Assembly (NCBI RefSeq): GCF_008271365.1
Contig: NZ_CP043430.1
Location: forward strand, 3,162,001-3,226,000
Origin: Microbacterium sp. 1S1
Lineage (GTDB): Bacteria > Actinomycetota > Actinomycetes > Actinomycetales > Microbacteriaceae
Length of the DNA stretch: 64,000 nucleotides
Direction: 5' to 3'
The translations under genes and the position numbers were made by a program. Shown here piece by piece: positions 1 to 15,621 of this stretch. The notes under the pieces were generated by a model. The model saw only the letters and a program-made list of their open reading frames with translations, had not been told where the DNA came from and did not search any database. Numbering within the stretch: the first letter of the stretch is position 1; the number at the start of each line of letters is the position of its first letter.

Positions 1-2670
<2,670 letters not shown>

Positions 2671-2846
2671 AAGAAATTGCATACGAACCGGGGAAAAACC
2701 GGAACGCAGCGAGTTTGATGCTGACCAAAGAGATAAATCATTGCTGACTATCCGTTGCCAACCCCACAAGGAGGTTGGTCTTTGATCCAAAGGAATCTCA
2801 TCCAACCGAAGCTGAATCGAGGTTATTTGGCATTTGACAAGTGCAC

Positions 2847-2862
2847 GCTGTTGAGTTCTCAA
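2847..2862 (-). promoter_or_regulatory. rRNA leader element shared with the 16S-23S spacer
   Basis: TTGAGAACTCAACAGC in the 16S leader nearly matches TTTGAGAACTACACAG in the spacer (852-867). Presence ahead of both 16S and 23S suggests a processing or antitermination role. The function is inferred from position only. Confidence 0.5.
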
Positions 2863-2919
2863 GGATCGGATGCTCCCACGACCCAGCCATCACAACCAGG
2901 CCCGCAGGGCAACTTCTCT

Positions 2920-2947
2920 ATCTTAGCCATCCCGACCCGCTTGTCAA
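2920..2947 (-). promoter_or_regulatory. rRNA operon promoter, proximal
   Basis: On the minus strand a perfect -35 TTGACA (2942-2947) is followed after 16 bases by -10 TAAGAT (2920-2925). The predicted transcript starts near 2912, giving a leader of about 240 bases before 16S. Strong match to a vegetative sigma factor promoter in the expected place. Confidence 0.75.
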
Positions 2948-3014
2948 ATCGGCGCGCCGTGCGGATTGAATCCGCCGCGCAGCCGGTGACAGCCGCAGAA
3001 GGGGTGGATCTCCC

Positions 3015-3043
3015 ATCCTAGACGCAAGCGCCTAATCTCTCAA
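3015..3043 (-). promoter_or_regulatory. rRNA operon promoter, distal (tandem)
   Basis: A second minus-strand promoter-like pair, TTGAGA (3038-3043), 17 bases, then TAGGAT (3015-3020), lies 95 bp upstream of the first. Tandem rRNA promoters are common. The rest of 2671-3258 holds no protein gene that I can support. Confidence 0.6.
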
Positions 3044-3258
3044 GTGAGACTGGATCGGGAGTGGTTCTCCGCTTGAGGGGGGTGAAGCTCTGGGCTTCTC
3101 CGCTTCCCTGTGGGGCGAACAAGTAATAAGTTACGTGGATTCCCGGGGTCTGGCAAATCGGGCGCACACCCCCGGGCGTGTCGGCCCTGCTCGTTCGCCG
3201 TATTCTCCCGGGTCAGCCCTGGTTTCCGGTCGTGTCGACGGCGGAGTAGCATCGCGCC

Positions 3259-4596
3259 ATGGCTTCCGCTCCCTCCTCCGCGGCCGCGGAACTGCTCGCC
3301 CGTGTGTGGCGCGAGATCGGTGGTGACGAGGCGCGTCTCCCCTCGGCCGCGGCGGTCCGTGCTCTGGGAACGGTCCCCCTCCCGTCGCGGACCGCGACCG
3401 CCGACCTCGCACTCGCCAGCGTTCTCGCGGCGACCATCGCGGCGGGCATCGATCCCGCCCGTGTCGACCTCGACCGGGTGGCCACGGCCTACCGGAGCGA
3501 CAGGCATCTGCGGGTGGACGGGGCTCCCCCGCCGGTGTGGGCGCCGCTGTCCGGTTTCTGGGAGAGCGCCGACGGGTGGATCCGGACGCACGGCAACTAT
3601 CCGCACCACGCTCGCGCGCTCCGCACCGCGCTCGGTCTGGACGACACGGTCACGCCGGAGGTCGTCGCCCGCGCGGTCAAGGCCCTGCCCACCGTGGAGG
3701 CGGTGACACGGATCTCTCGCTCCGGCGGTCTCGCCGTCGCCGTCCGCCCCGAGAACCGGGGAGCGGACGACGCTCTGCGGCGTTCGCCGCTCGTCGACGT
3801 CGTGGTCCCGGAAGAGGCAGAAGCACGACGGCGACGGCTCCAGCGGACCACGACGCGCGACCCATCCGCGGGCGCTCCCCTCGACGGCGTCCGGATCCTC
3901 GACCTCACACGCGTCATCGCGGGGCCGGTCTGCACCAGGACGCTCGCTCTCCTCGGGGCGGACGTCCTCCGGGTCGACCCGCCGCATCTCCCCGAGCTTC
4001 CGTGGCAGCATCTCGACACCGGACACGGTAAGCGCACCACAGTGCTCCATGCCCACGCACGCGAGCTGCGTGAACTGGTCGAGAGCGCCGATGCGATCGT
4101 GCTCGGCTATCGGCCCGCCGCTCTGGAGCGCCTCGGCCTCTCCCCCGACGCGCTCGTCGAACGATATCCGGGTCTGCTGGTCGCACAGCTCAGTGCCTGG
4201 GGGACGGATCAGCCGGAGCGCGCCGGCTTCGACAGCCTCGTCCAAGCGGAGAGCGGCATCGCACTGATCGAGGGAGACGGTGGCCGGCCAGGTACTCTTC
4301 CGGCCCAGGCTCTCGATCACAGCGCCGGGTACCTCCTGGCCGCCGCCCTCACCCAGCTCCTGCGCCGGCGCGACGGACGCTCCGTCGTCGTGCGGACCTC
4401 GCTCCGGAGAGTCGCCGCCGAGTTGCTGGGCATGCCTCGGACGGCTGACGCGCCGGTGCTTCCCGAGGTCGACGCATCGGCCCACATCGCCCGCTTCGAC
4501 GTCGACGGGATCCCGCTCGTGACGGCGGCACCGGCGATCCCCGGTGCGATGTTCGCGTCGCCTCACGTCTGGGGCTCGGACGCCCCGCGCTGGTAA
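3259..4596 (+). CDS. CaiB/BaiF (family III) CoA-transferase
   Basis: Predicted to move coenzyme A between carboxylic acids; the substrate is unknown. The protein is 445 aa. The hallmark family stretch LDGVRILDLTRVIAGP begins near residue 208 and is followed by GADVLRVDPP. The expected catalytic aspartate is probably Asp325 in GFDSLVQAESG. Residues 1-200 look like a divergent extra lobe with no motif I recognise, so this may be a two-lobed variant. The gene stands alone next to the rRNA promoter region and converges on the DUF4184 gene 9 bp away. Start is the ATG at 3259. Without metabolic neighbours the pathway cannot be named. Confidence 0.85.
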   Translation: MASAPSSAAAELLARVWREIGGDEARLPSAAAVRALGTVPLPSRTATADLALASVLAATIAAGIDPARVDLDRVATAYRSDRHLRVDGAPPPVWAPLSGFWESADGWIRTHGNYPHHARALRTALGLDDTVTPEVVARAVKALPTVEAVTRISRSGGLAVAVRPENRGADDALRRSPLVDVVVPEEAEARRRRLQRTTTRDPSAGAPLDGVRILDLTRVIAGPVCTRTLALLGADVLRVDPPHLPELPWQHLDTGHGKRTTVLHAHARELRELVESADAIVLGYRPAALERLGLSPDALVERYPGLLVAQLSAWGTDQPERAGFDSLVQAESGIALIEGDGGRPGTLPAQALDHSAGYLLAAALTQLLRRRDGRSVVVRTSLRRVAAELLGMPRTADAPVLPEVDASAHIARFDVDGIPLVTAAPAIPGAMFASPHVWGSDAPRW

Positions 4597-4605
4597 GCCC
4601 CGGAA

Positions 4606-5418
4606 TCAGGCGACGGAACGCGGCCGACGCACGGCCAGCACGACACACAGGATCAGGGTGAGGACGCCCCACACCGCACACGCGGGCGGCAGCACCCGAT
4701 AGGCGAGGTGCTGCACCGTGAAGTCCGCGGACAGCGGCCCGAACGCGAGCAGCCCGCCGACCCACGCGGCGATGAGGATCACCGGGAGCGACGCCCACCA
4801 GGCGATCCGCAGCGCGGCCGGAAGGCTTCCCGGTGCGTCCGACCGTGGTGTCGCGCGGCGCAGCCACAGCGCGGCCCAGATCGCCAGTCCCAGCAGTCCC
4901 AGCGCACTCGACCCGTACTGGAGCCACTTGTAGCCGTCGAACGGGCCCCACCCGTCCGCAAGCGCGGGCAGCAGCTCGACACCCCACCGCGACTCGTGCG
5001 TGAAGGCATCCCAGAAGATGTGCGAGAGGACGCCCAGCATCGTTGAGAACACGAGCAGGAAGGGGTAGAGCGGGCGCCACGCCGCGTACCGCGGTCGATC
5101 ATCCCGGCTCAGTGCCTCGGTCACCGCGCGCAGTCCGCGGACACCCCACCCGGCGGGAAGCCGGACGGCGACCCACGTCGGCAGCAGCTCGGGCGCGGCC
5201 GGGCGCAGCAGCACCCGCCAGAGCAGGAAGAGCACGAGGGCGAGCAGCGTCGTCCACACGAGGTTGAGCGGATCGTGCAGGAAGCCGTAATCGAGCCCGA
5301 CATTGCGCAGGAACAGCGAGATGTCGGGCGTCATCGCTCCGATCGCGATCGCGGCAGGCACGAGCGGCGTCCGCACGAACGGCAGAGCGACGATCGCATG
5401 GCTCGGAGTGAACGGCAT
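4606..5418 (-). CDS. DUF4184 family membrane protein
   Basis: This 270-aa integral membrane protein begins MPFTPSHAIVALPF, the usual start of the DUF4184 family. Hydrophobic spans lie near residues 52-70, 118-135, 170-190, 208-230 and 245-265. Histidines and acids sit in positions reminiscent of membrane-bound metal-dependent hydrolases (TPSHA near the start, SHIFWDAFTHES in the middle), so a hydrolase role is possible but unproven. It starts 12 bp after the tyrS stop codon on the same strand and is probably co-transcribed with tyrS. Nothing links the two in function. Confidence 0.75.
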   Translation of the reverse strand: MPFTPSHAIVALPFVRTPLVPAAIAIGAMTPDISLFLRNVGLDYGFLHDPLNLVWTTLLALVLFLLWRVLLRPAAPELLPTWVAVRLPAGWGVRGLRAVTEALSRDDRPRYAAWRPLYPFLLVFSTMLGVLSHIFWDAFTHESRWGVELLPALADGWGPFDGYKWLQYGSSALGLLGLAIWAALWLRRATPRSDAPGSLPAALRIAWWASLPVILIAAWVGGLLAFGPLSADFTVQHLAYRVLPPACAVWGVLTLILCVVLAVRRPRSVA

Positions 5419-5430
5419 GCGCAGCCCGGG

Positions 5431-6732
5431 TCAGCCCAGGAACACGCCGGCGAGGGTCTTCTTGCCGCGACGCAAGACCGACACCCCTCCCGGGAGGGTG
5501 CCCCGCACGGTCGCGGTATCGTCCTCCACCCGTTCGCCGTCGAGCGAAACGCCGCCCTGGGCGATGGCGCGCCGCGCCTCCGACAGGCTGGAGACCAGTC
5601 CGGTCGCGACGAGGGCGTCGACGACGGGAGTGCCGGGGGCGACCGTGGCATGCGGGAGTTCGTCGAGCGCCGTGCGCAGCGTCGCCGCGTCGAGCGTCGT
5701 CAGATCGCCCTGCCCGAACAACGCCTCGGACGCCGCGATCACCGCCGCCGTCGCCTCGGCGCCATGCACCGTCGCGACGACCTCGAGCGCGAGGCGCTTC
5801 TGTGCGGCGCGGCGGAACGGCTCGGTCGCGACGAGCTCGGCGTACTCCTCGATCTCGGCCCTGGTCAGGAACGTGAACACCTTGAGGCGCTCGATCACGT
5901 CGGCATCGGCCGTGCTGAGCCAGAACTGGTAGAACGCGTACGGGCTCGTGAGCTCCGCATCGATCCAGATCGCGTTGCCCTCGCTCTTGCCGAACTTGGT
6001 GCCATCGCTGTTGGTGATCAGCGGCGTGCCGATCGCATGCACCGAGACCCCCTCCACGCGGTGGATGAGGTCCGTTCCGCTGGTGAGGTTGCCCCATTGG
6101 TCGGAGCCACCCGTCTGCAGCACGCAGTCGTACTGACGGTAGAGCTCCAGGAAGTCGAGGCCCTGGAGGATCTGGTAGCTGAACTCGGTGTAGCTGATGC
6201 CCGCATCGGAGTTCAGGCGCGCGGCCACCGCGTCCTTCTTCAGCATGGTGCCGACGCGGTAGTGCTTGCCGATCTCGCGCAGGAAGTCGATGGCGGACAG
6301 GGGCGCCGTCCAGTCGAGGTTGTTCACCATGCGGGCCGCGTTCTCGCCCTCGAAGCTGAGGTAGCGCTCGACCTGGCCGCGCAGCCGGTCGACCCACTCC
6401 GCGACGGTCTCGCGGGTGTTGAGCGTACGCTCGGCGGTCGGCCGCGGGTCGCCGATCAGCCCCGTGGAGCCGCCGACGAGACCGAGCGGCTTGTGCCCCG
6501 CGAGCTGGAGGCGGCGGAGCAGCAGCAGCTGGACGAGGTGCCCGAGGTGGAGGCTCGGTGCCGTCGGGTCGAAGCCGCAGTAATACGTGACGGGGTCTCC
6601 CGCGAGCAGGGCGCGCAGCGCCTCCTGGTCGGTGGACACGTGGACGAGGCCACGCCACACGATCTCATCCCACACGTTCTCGAACGTGGGGTCGATCGCC
6701 TGCGGCGCGGTCGTCAGAGGCGGAGTTGACAC
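5431..6732 (-). CDS. tyrS: Tyrosine--tRNA ligase
   Basis: Charges tRNA-Tyr with tyrosine in the cytoplasm. At 433 aa it is of normal bacterial TyrS length. The class I HIGH-type motif is HLGH at 62-65 within the family stretch CGFDPTAPSLHLGHL. The tyrosine pocket shows YTEFSYQILQ and GGSDQWGN. The KMSKS-type loop is KFGKS at 246-250. The C-terminal 75 residues form the S4-like RNA-binding domain. The start is GTG at 6732 with GGAG just upstream. The DUF4184 gene follows on the same strand. Confidence 0.97.
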   Translation of the reverse strand: MSTPPLTTAPQAIDPTFENVWDEIVWRGLVHVSTDQEALRALLAGDPVTYYCGFDPTAPSLHLGHLVQLLLLRRLQLAGHKPLGLVGGSTGLIGDPRPTAERTLNTRETVAEWVDRLRGQVERYLSFEGENAARMVNNLDWTAPLSAIDFLREIGKHYRVGTMLKKDAVAARLNSDAGISYTEFSYQILQGLDFLELYRQYDCVLQTGGSDQWGNLTSGTDLIHRVEGVSVHAIGTPLITNSDGTKFGKSEGNAIWIDAELTSPYAFYQFWLSTADADVIERLKVFTFLTRAEIEEYAELVATEPFRRAAQKRLALEVVATVHGAEATAAVIAASEALFGQGDLTTLDAATLRTALDELPHATVAPGTPVVDALVATGLVSSLSEARRAIAQGGVSLDGERVEDDTATVRGTLPGGVSVLRRGKKTLAGVFLG

Positions 6733-6784
6733 GCGCTCCAGGCTAGCAGCGCGCGACCGTCGCCCTGCGTCGTCCGAGAAGCGG

Positions 6785-7609
6785 TCAGCTGTGGGCGGCC
6801 CACCACACCAGGAACGCGGCCCCGAGTCCGATGACCCAGCTCACCAGGCTGCCGACCAGGAAGTACTCGGCTCTCGCCCCCGTCTCCCCGTCGCGGGAGA
6901 TCTCCGGGAACCGGACGATGCCCTTGGCGGCAAGCATCGCGGCGAGGACCGGGTAGGCGGCGGCCAGCGTGAGGATCATCACGAGGACGCGTTCGAGGGG
7001 GCCGATCAGGCGGCCCCCTTTGAATCCGTGGCGCGGATCGGCGGGGACCACGGCGGACGACGGAGGAGCCGCGGTTCCAGACCCTGCGGCGACGGCCGGC
7101 GTCGCCGGCGAAGCGACGGCCGGCGTCGCCGGCGAAGCGGCGACCGGCGCGATGGGCTCCGAGACGTCCGCGGGGCGCCACGTGTGCTCGCCGTCGAGCG
7201 CCGCCCGCACGACGAGATTGGCAGATTCGAGCAGGAAGACGCCGGCGCCGAGCGCGAGGACGGCGAGGTCGAACGACACCTCGCCGAAGGGCGAGCGCAG
7301 CGTCCAGAGCTCGCCGATGAGACCGGCCCCGTTCCTCGGCCCCGTCCAGACCACGGCTCCGATGCTGAGGGCGGCGAGCGCGACGGCCGGCCAGAACCCA
7401 GCCCGCGACGGGCCTTCGTCCGGCATGCTCCAGGCCCACAGCGCTCCGGCACCGATGCCGACGAGCGCCGGCAGCAGCGCGTCTCCGCCGATGCCGAGGA
7501 GGATGACGGCGGCGAGGGCCACGACGTAGCCGATCCAGCGCCGCGGCGCGAACTGCCGGACGAGGTCGGTCGCACCGACGGCGAGGAGGACGAAGCCCGC
7601 GAGGATCAT
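6785..7609 (-). CDS. Membrane protein coupled to SatD
   Basis: I recognise no named domain in this 274-aa protein. It has three hydrophobic helices in the first 60 residues, two more around 75-125, a low-complexity Ala/Pro/Thr/Ser linker near 155-190, then two helices near 205-230 and 250-270. In the linker an exact 24-bp tandem duplication (7089-7112 and 7113-7136) encodes two copies of an eight-residue PATPAVAS-type unit. The gene overlaps the SatD stop codon by four bases (ATGA), so the two are translationally coupled. Pairing of SatD with a small membrane protein is common in Actinobacteria, but its role is not established. Confidence 0.7.
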   Translation of the reverse strand: MILAGFVLLAVGATDLVRQFAPRRWIGYVVALAAVILLGIGGDALLPALVGIGAGALWAWSMPDEGPSRAGFWPAVALAALSIGAVVWTGPRNGAGLIGELWTLRSPFGEVSFDLAVLALGAGVFLLESANLVVRAALDGEHTWRPADVSEPIAPVAASPATPAVASPATPAVAAGSGTAAPPSSAVVPADPRHGFKGGRLIGPLERVLVMILTLAAAYPVLAAMLAAKGIVRFPEISRDGETGARAEYFLVGSLVSWVIGLGAAFLVWWAAHS

Positions 7610-8250
7610 GCGGCCTCCCCTCGGAGCGCGGCCACGCCCTCGATCAGGGCGGCGGCCCCGGCATTGCGCAGCGACTTGGACACGCTGGGCTGCGAGATGC
7701 CCTCCTGCGCCGCGAGCTCCTGCTGGGACCGGCCGAGGAGACGCCCGTAGGTGAGGTGGCGCTCGCGCTCGCTCATCGCCCCCACGATCTCGTCGCGTGC
7801 GAGGACATAGGCGTTGGACGCGGCGATCACGGTCTCCATGACCTCATCCTGACCCGGAGCCCCGACAATCCAGGTGCGCGTGCGCGGCACGGCGCGCTGT
7901 TCCCGGGCATGTACCGTCTCGATCGCGGCGCGCGCGGCGTACCAGCCGGGTCCGTCTGCGAGCTCGCCGTGCACCGACGCCACCGCGCGGACCTCGCCGA
8001 CGCCGAGACCGAAGCGGAAGGCGAGCCCCTCCGGGAGCCGGAGTTGCACCATGAGGAGCGAGAGGAGCGCGTCAGGAAGGGAGCGGTAGACGCCCTGCTG
8101 CTCGTCCCCTACCGTGGGCGTGAGCGGTTGGACCGCCAGCGCGCGGTCCCGTTCCACCTGGGCGATGGTCTCGTCCAAGGCACGCTGCGCAGCACTGCGG
8201 TCCCCGAGTTCTCGGGAGCCCACGATGTCGGCGATCACGGCGATGACCAT
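7606..8250 (-). CDS. SatD family protein with C-terminal helix-turn-helix
   Basis: This 214-aa protein starts MVIAVIADIVGSRELG, typical of SatD proteins, named from an acid-tolerance operon of Streptococcus mutans. The C-terminal 60 residues (RSQQELAAQEGISQPSVSKS) look like a sigma-70 region 4 or phage-type HTH, so DNA binding is likely. Start ATG at 8250 is chosen because the family begins at this residue. An upstream in-frame ATG at 8322 would add 24 unrelated residues and run into the divergent gene. No Shine-Dalgarno is visible. TACGGT lies six bases before the ATG, so a leaderless transcript is possible. The partner membrane gene overlaps its stop by ATGA. Confidence 0.8.
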   Translation of the reverse strand: MVIAVIADIVGSRELGDRSAAQRALDETIAQVERDRALAVQPLTPTVGDEQQGVYRSLPDALLSLLMVQLRLPEGLAFRFGLGVGEVRAVASVHGELADGPGWYAARAAIETVHAREQRAVPRTRTWIVGAPGQDEVMETVIAASNAYVLARDEIVGAMSERERHLTYGRLLGRSQQELAAQEGISQPSVSKSLRNAGAAALIEGVAALRGEAA

Positions 8251-8271
8251 GAGATAACCGTAACATGAATA

Positions 8272-8320
8272 TCGACAATTTATGCCTAATACGGCTATAG
8301 ATGGGAAATATGCCTGATAC
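8272..8320 (+). promoter_or_regulatory. Promoter with direct-repeat operator candidate between SatD and DUF1349 genes
   Basis: On the plus strand TCGACA (8272-8277), 18 bases, then TATAGA (8296-8301) forms a promoter-like pair, with the start expected near 8308-8310. A 12-base direct repeat, TATGCCTAATAC at 8281-8292 and TATGCCTGATAC at 8309-8320, places one copy in the -35/-10 spacer and one over the predicted start. This is the layout of a repressor operator. Autoregulation by the HTH of SatD is a guess. Confidence 0.45.
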
Positions 8321-8894
8321 ACGCATGATCCGCTGGGGCGAAGGCACCTGGACCCACGCCCCCGCCGAGATCCGGATCGACGGACACCTCGACGTCACCG
8401 CCGTCGAAGGCAGCGACGCCTGGCGTCACACCGCCTACGGCTTCGTCCATGACTCGGAGCACGCCTTGCTCGCTCCCCTCGCCGTCGGGGACGCGGTCGA
8501 GGTCGCCTTCCGCGCTCCGTGGGAAGGCCAGTTCGACCAGGCGGGTCTCTTCGTGCGCGCCGACGATGAGCACTGGGTCAAGGCGGGCGTCGAATTCGCC
8601 GATGGCCACCTCGGCCTCGGCGCCGTCGTGACCGCGGGACGCTCGGACTGGTCGATCGGCTACGTCGACGACTGGCGCGAGAGCGAGATCACCGTCCGCG
8701 CCAGCCGCTGGGCGGATGCGATCATCGTTCGGGCGCGCGCCGACGCGGGACCGTGGCGCTTGGTGCGGGTCGCCCCCTTCGACGGCGACGCGGTGGCTTC
8801 CGCCGGACCGTTCCTGGCATCGCCGACCCGCGCTGGCCTCACCGTCCGGTTCACCCGGTGGGAACGGTCGGCCGCCGACCGCGATCTGCACTGA
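8310..8894 (+). CDS. DUF1349 domain-containing protein
   Basis: Soluble protein of 194 aa with the DUF1349 (concanavalin-like beta-sandwich) pattern. Family-like stretches are FVHDSEHALLAPLAVGDAVE, QFDQAGLFVRADDEHWVKAG and WRLVRVAPF. The family is thought to bind or act on carbohydrate, without firm evidence. ATG at 8310 is preferred over 8301 because a TATAGA -10 ends at 8301 and no Shine-Dalgarno exists, so the message is probably leaderless. The next in-frame ATG (8325) also precedes a plausible family start, MIRWGEGTW. The gene diverges from SatD and converges on argH. Confidence 0.8.
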   Translation: MPDTRMIRWGEGTWTHAPAEIRIDGHLDVTAVEGSDAWRHTAYGFVHDSEHALLAPLAVGDAVEVAFRAPWEGQFDQAGLFVRADDEHWVKAGVEFADGHLGLGAVVTAGRSDWSIGYVDDWRESEITVRASRWADAIIVRARADAGPWRLVRVAPFDGDAVASAGPFLASPTRAGLTVRFTRWERSAADRDLH

Positions 8895-8936
8895 CGCGCT
8901 CCCGGGTCCGCCGAGCGCGGCGACGCCCGAGCCCGA

Positions 8937-12494
<3,558 letters not shown>

Positions 12495-12498
<4 letters not shown>

Positions 12499-13412
12499 GC
12501 CGTCGCCCCTTTCTCTCCCCGGACCACTTCGGTCCCGATTCCCTTGCTGGTGAACAGTTCGACGAGCACCGAGTGGGGCACCCGTCCGTCGATGATCGCG
12601 GCCGCGTCGACGCCACCCTCGACCGCGTCGAGGCACGCACGCATCTTCGGGATCATCCCCGACTCCAGACGCGGCATCATCTCGATGAGCGCGCCGGAGG
12701 TGAGGTGCGAGACGAGCGAGTCCCGGTTGGGCCAGTCGGCGTAGAGACCGGGGACGTCGGTGAGGATGACCAGCTTGCGGGCACCCAGGGCCACGGCCAG
12801 GGCGGCCGCGGCGGCGTCGGCGTTGACGTTGAGCGACTGACCGGGGTGGTCCAGGTCGGGCGCGATGCTCGAGACGACGGGGATCCGGCCGGCGGCGAGG
12901 TGGTCGAGCACCGGCGTCGGGTCCACCTGGACCACGTCGCCCACGCGGCCGAGGTCCACCTCTTCCCCGTCGATCACGACGCCGCGACGGCGTCCGCCGA
13001 AGAGGCCGGCGTCCTCCCCGCTCAGGCCGGTGGCGATGGGGCCGTGCGAGTTGATCTTCGACACGAGCTGCGGGTTCACCTGGCCGGTCAGCACCATCCG
13101 CACGACGCCGATGGCCTCGGTGTTGGTGACGCGGTACCCGCCCTTGAACTCGCTGGGGATCTCGAGCCGCTGCAGCATGTCGGAGATCTGCGGTCCGCCC
13201 CCGTGCACGACGACCGGCTGCACGCCGACGTACCGGAGGTACGCGATGTCCTGGGCGAAGGCCTCCTGCAGCTCGTCGGACACCATGGCGTTGCCGCCGT
13301 ACTTCACGACGACGATCTGGTCGCGGAACTTCTTGAGCCACGGCAGCGACTCGATGAGCGTCGTCGCCTTCTGCGCCGCGATGTCCGGTGTCGTGTCCTG
13401 GATGTCGGTCAT
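12495..13412 (-). CDS. argB: Acetylglutamate kinase
   Basis: Phosphorylates N-acetylglutamate, the usual feedback-controlled step of the pathway. The protein is 305 aa. The amino-acid kinase fold is shown by [10 protein letters not shown] near residue 34, [10 protein letters not shown] near residue 70, and LTDVPGLY and AGMIPKM-like stretches ([15 protein letters not shown]) near the C-terminus. ATG at 13412 overlaps the argJ stop (ATGA). The N-terminal extension of about 25 residues before the core fits arginine-sensitive forms, but inhibition cannot be read from the sequence alone. Confidence 0.96.
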
Positions 13413-14566
13413 GAGGCGTAGGCGCTGTTCTCGTGCACGTAGTCGTGGGTGAGGTCGTTCGTCAGGACCGTGGCGGTCGCCTCCCCGACCTTGAGGTCGA
13501 TCATCAGGTGCGTGGCACGCGGCGTCAGGTCGACCTCCTCGCGCGGGCGGTCCGGGCCGCCGGCGGTGCAGACGCGCACCCCGTTCATCCACACGTCGAC
13601 GTCGTAGGGGTCGAACTGCGCGGCGGTCGTTCCGATCGCCGCGAGCACCCGGCCCCAGTTCGGATCGTTGCCGAAGATCGCGGCCTTGAAGAGGTTGTTG
13701 CGGGCGACCGAGCGCCCGACCTCGACGGCGTCCTGCTCGGAGACGGCGTGCTGCACCTCGATCGTGATGTCGTGGCTCGCCCCCTCCGCGTCGCCCTGCA
13801 GCTTGACCGCGAGTTCCTGGCACAGCGCGGTGAGCGCGTCGGCGAAGTCATCGAGGTCGGGTGCCACCTCGCAGGCGCCGTTGGCGAGCAGGGTGACCTG
13901 GTCGTTGGTGGACATGCAGCCATCGGAGTCGAGGCGATCGAACGTGCGACCCGTCGCCCGGCGCAAGGCCTCGTCGGCTTGAAGCGGCTCGAGCACTGCG
14001 TCGGTGGTGAGCACCACGAGCATCGTCGCCAACCCGGGCGCGAGCATGCCTGCGCCCTTGGCCATCCCGCCGATCGTCCAGCCGTCGCGACCGATGACCG
14101 CCGTCTTCGCGACCGTGTCGGTCGTCATGATGGCGTGCGCGGCGCTCTCACCCCCGTCGGCGCTGAGCTCGGCGATCGCCTGCGTGGTGCCGGCGAGGAC
14201 CTTCTCGCGGAAGACCTCGTCGCCCGTCCCGATGAGCCCGGTGGAGCAGACCAGCACGTCGCCCGCGCTGATGTCGAGCAGCTCGGCCGCCCTCTCCGCG
14301 GTCTGATGCGTGGTCTGGAACCCGAAGCTCCCGGTGAAGCAGTTCGCGCCGCCGGAGTTGAGGACGACGGCCTCGACCACCCGGTCGGCCACGGCCTGCT
14401 GGGACCAGATGATGGGGTTGGCCTTGGCACGGTTGCTCGTGAAGACGGCAGCGCCGACCTTGCGGGGACCGCGGTTCACCACGACGGCGACATCGGGCTT
14501 GCCGGTGGACTTGAGTCCGGCGGCGACTCCGGCCGCCTCGAATCCTGCGGGGGCGGTGACGCTCAC
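13409..14566 (-). CDS. argJ: Bifunctional glutamate N-acetyltransferase/ornithine acetyltransferase
   Basis: Recycles the acetyl group from N-acetylornithine to glutamate. At 385 aa it has the usual ArgJ length. The self-cleavage site is in [19 protein letters not shown], where ATML supplies the nucleophilic threonine. The oxyanion region [10 protein letters not shown] and the C-terminal [15 protein letters not shown] end are typical. The start is GTG at 14566, overlapping the argC stop as GTGA; an in-frame reading further upstream is antisense noise through argC. Presence of argJ means a cyclic acetyl pathway. Confidence 0.96.
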   Translation of the reverse strand: MSVTAPAGFEAAGVAAGLKSTGKPDVAVVVNRGPRKVGAAVFTSNRAKANPIIWSQQAVADRVVEAVVLNSGGANCFTGSFGFQTTHQTAERAAELLDISAGDVLVCSTGLIGTGDEVFREKVLAGTTQAIAELSADGGESAAHAIMTTDTVAKTAVIGRDGWTIGGMAKGAGMLAPGLATMLVVLTTDAVLEPLQADEALRRATGRTFDRLDSDGCMSTNDQVTLLANGACEVAPDLDDFADALTALCQELAVKLQGDAEGASHDITIEVQHAVSEQDAVEVGRSVARNNLFKAAIFGNDPNWGRVLAAIGTTAAQFDPYDVDVWMNGVRVCTAGGPDRPREEVDLTPRATHLMIDLKVGEATATVLTNDLTHDYVHENSAYAS

Positions 14567-15621
14567 GGGGCGACTCCGTTCACTGAGAGGGCGCGGGACT
14601 CCGGAAGCCCCAGCGCGATGTTCATGGACTGGACGGCAGCTCCGGCGGTGCCCTTGGCGAGGTTGTCGACGGCCGTGACCACGGTCACCCGGTTCGCCGC
14701 GCGATCGATCGCGAGACCGATGAGGGCCGTGTTCGCCCCGAGCACGTCGGCGGTGCGGGGGAAGCTTCCCTCGGGGAGCAGCTGGACGAAGGTCTCGTCG
14801 CCGTAGGCGCTCTCCCATGCCTGGCGGATCTCGGCGTCGCTCACACCGTCCGCGATCGGCGCCGTGGAGGTGGCGAGGATGCCGCGCGACATCGGAACGA
14901 GGACCGGCGTGAAGGAGATCCGGATGTCCGGGGTCCCTGATCCCGTCGAAAGCGCTGCGGCCAGGGCCTGGCGGATCTCGGGGATGTGCCGGTGGGTGCC
15001 CCCGACCGCGTACGGGTTCGCGGAGCCGAGGATCTCGGAGGCCAGGAGGTTCGTCTTCAGGCTCTTACCAGCCCCGGACGGGCCCACGGCCAGCACCGAG
15101 ACGATGTCGCTCGGATCGATGACACCGGCCGCGACGCCGGGCGCCAGGCTCAGGCTCACGGTGGAGGCGTTGCACCCGGGCGCGGCGATCCGGGTCGCGC
15201 CGCGGAGCGCCTCACGCTGCTTGGCACCGCCGACGAGGAGTTCGGGCACGCCGTAGGTCCACGGTTCGTGGAACGATCCGCCGTAGAACGTGTCCCATTC
15301 CGCTGACGACGTGAGCCGGTGGTCGGCGCCGGCGTCGATCACGAGCGGAGTGTCGCCGAGGGCGTCCGTGTACTGCCCGGACTGGCCGTGCGGAAGAGCG
15401 AGGAACACGATGTCGTGTCCCGCGAGGATCTCCGGCGTGGTGTCCTGCAGCGTGAGGTGGGCGAGGGAGCGGAGGTGCGGCTGGTGGGCGACCAGGGGCT
15501 GTCCGGCGTTCGAGTGCGCCGTGACGGTGCGGATCTCGACGTCGGGGTGATCGGCCAGGAGGCGCAGGATCTCGCCGCCTGCGTAGCCGGAGGCGCCGGA
15601 GACGGCGACGGAATACGTCAT
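14563..15621 (-). CDS. argC: N-acetyl-gamma-glutamyl-phosphate reductase
   Basis: NADPH-dependent reductase, third step of arginine synthesis. It is 352 aa. The Rossmann start [19 protein letters not shown] and the catalytic cysteine in [10 protein letters not shown] are intact. It is the first gene of argCJBDFH. AAGGTAG precedes the ATG. The operon promoter should lie in 15622-15860. I see no clear arginine-repressor box there by eye. Confidence 0.97.
   Translation of the reverse strand: MTYSVAVSGASGYAGGEILRLLADHPDVEIRTVTAHSNAGQPLVAHQPHLRSLAHLTLQDTTPEILAGHDIVFLALPHGQSGQYTDALGDTPLVIDAGADHRLTSSAEWDTFYGGSFHEPWTYGVPELLVGGAKQREALRGATRIAAPGCNASTVSLSLAPGVAAGVIDPSDIVSVLAVGPSGAGKSLKTNLLASEILGSANPYAVGGTHRHIPEIRQALAAALSTGSGTPDIRISFTPVLVPMSRGILATSTAPIADGVSDAEIRQAWESAYGDETFVQLLPEGSFPRTADVLGANTALIGLAIDRAANRVTVVTAVDNLAKGTAGAAVQSMNIALGLPESRALSVNGVAP

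Noticed and set aside
3040..4566. 508-codon minus-strand open frame opposite the CoA-transferase
   Set aside because: Arg/Asp/Gly/Pro-rich composition typical of antisense frames in 70% GC genes, and the plus-strand protein has clear family motifs.
5099..6658. 519-codon minus-strand frame and 484-codon plus-strand frame over tyrS
   Set aside because: Both are shadows of tyrS and DUF4184, which have unmistakable motifs in another frame.
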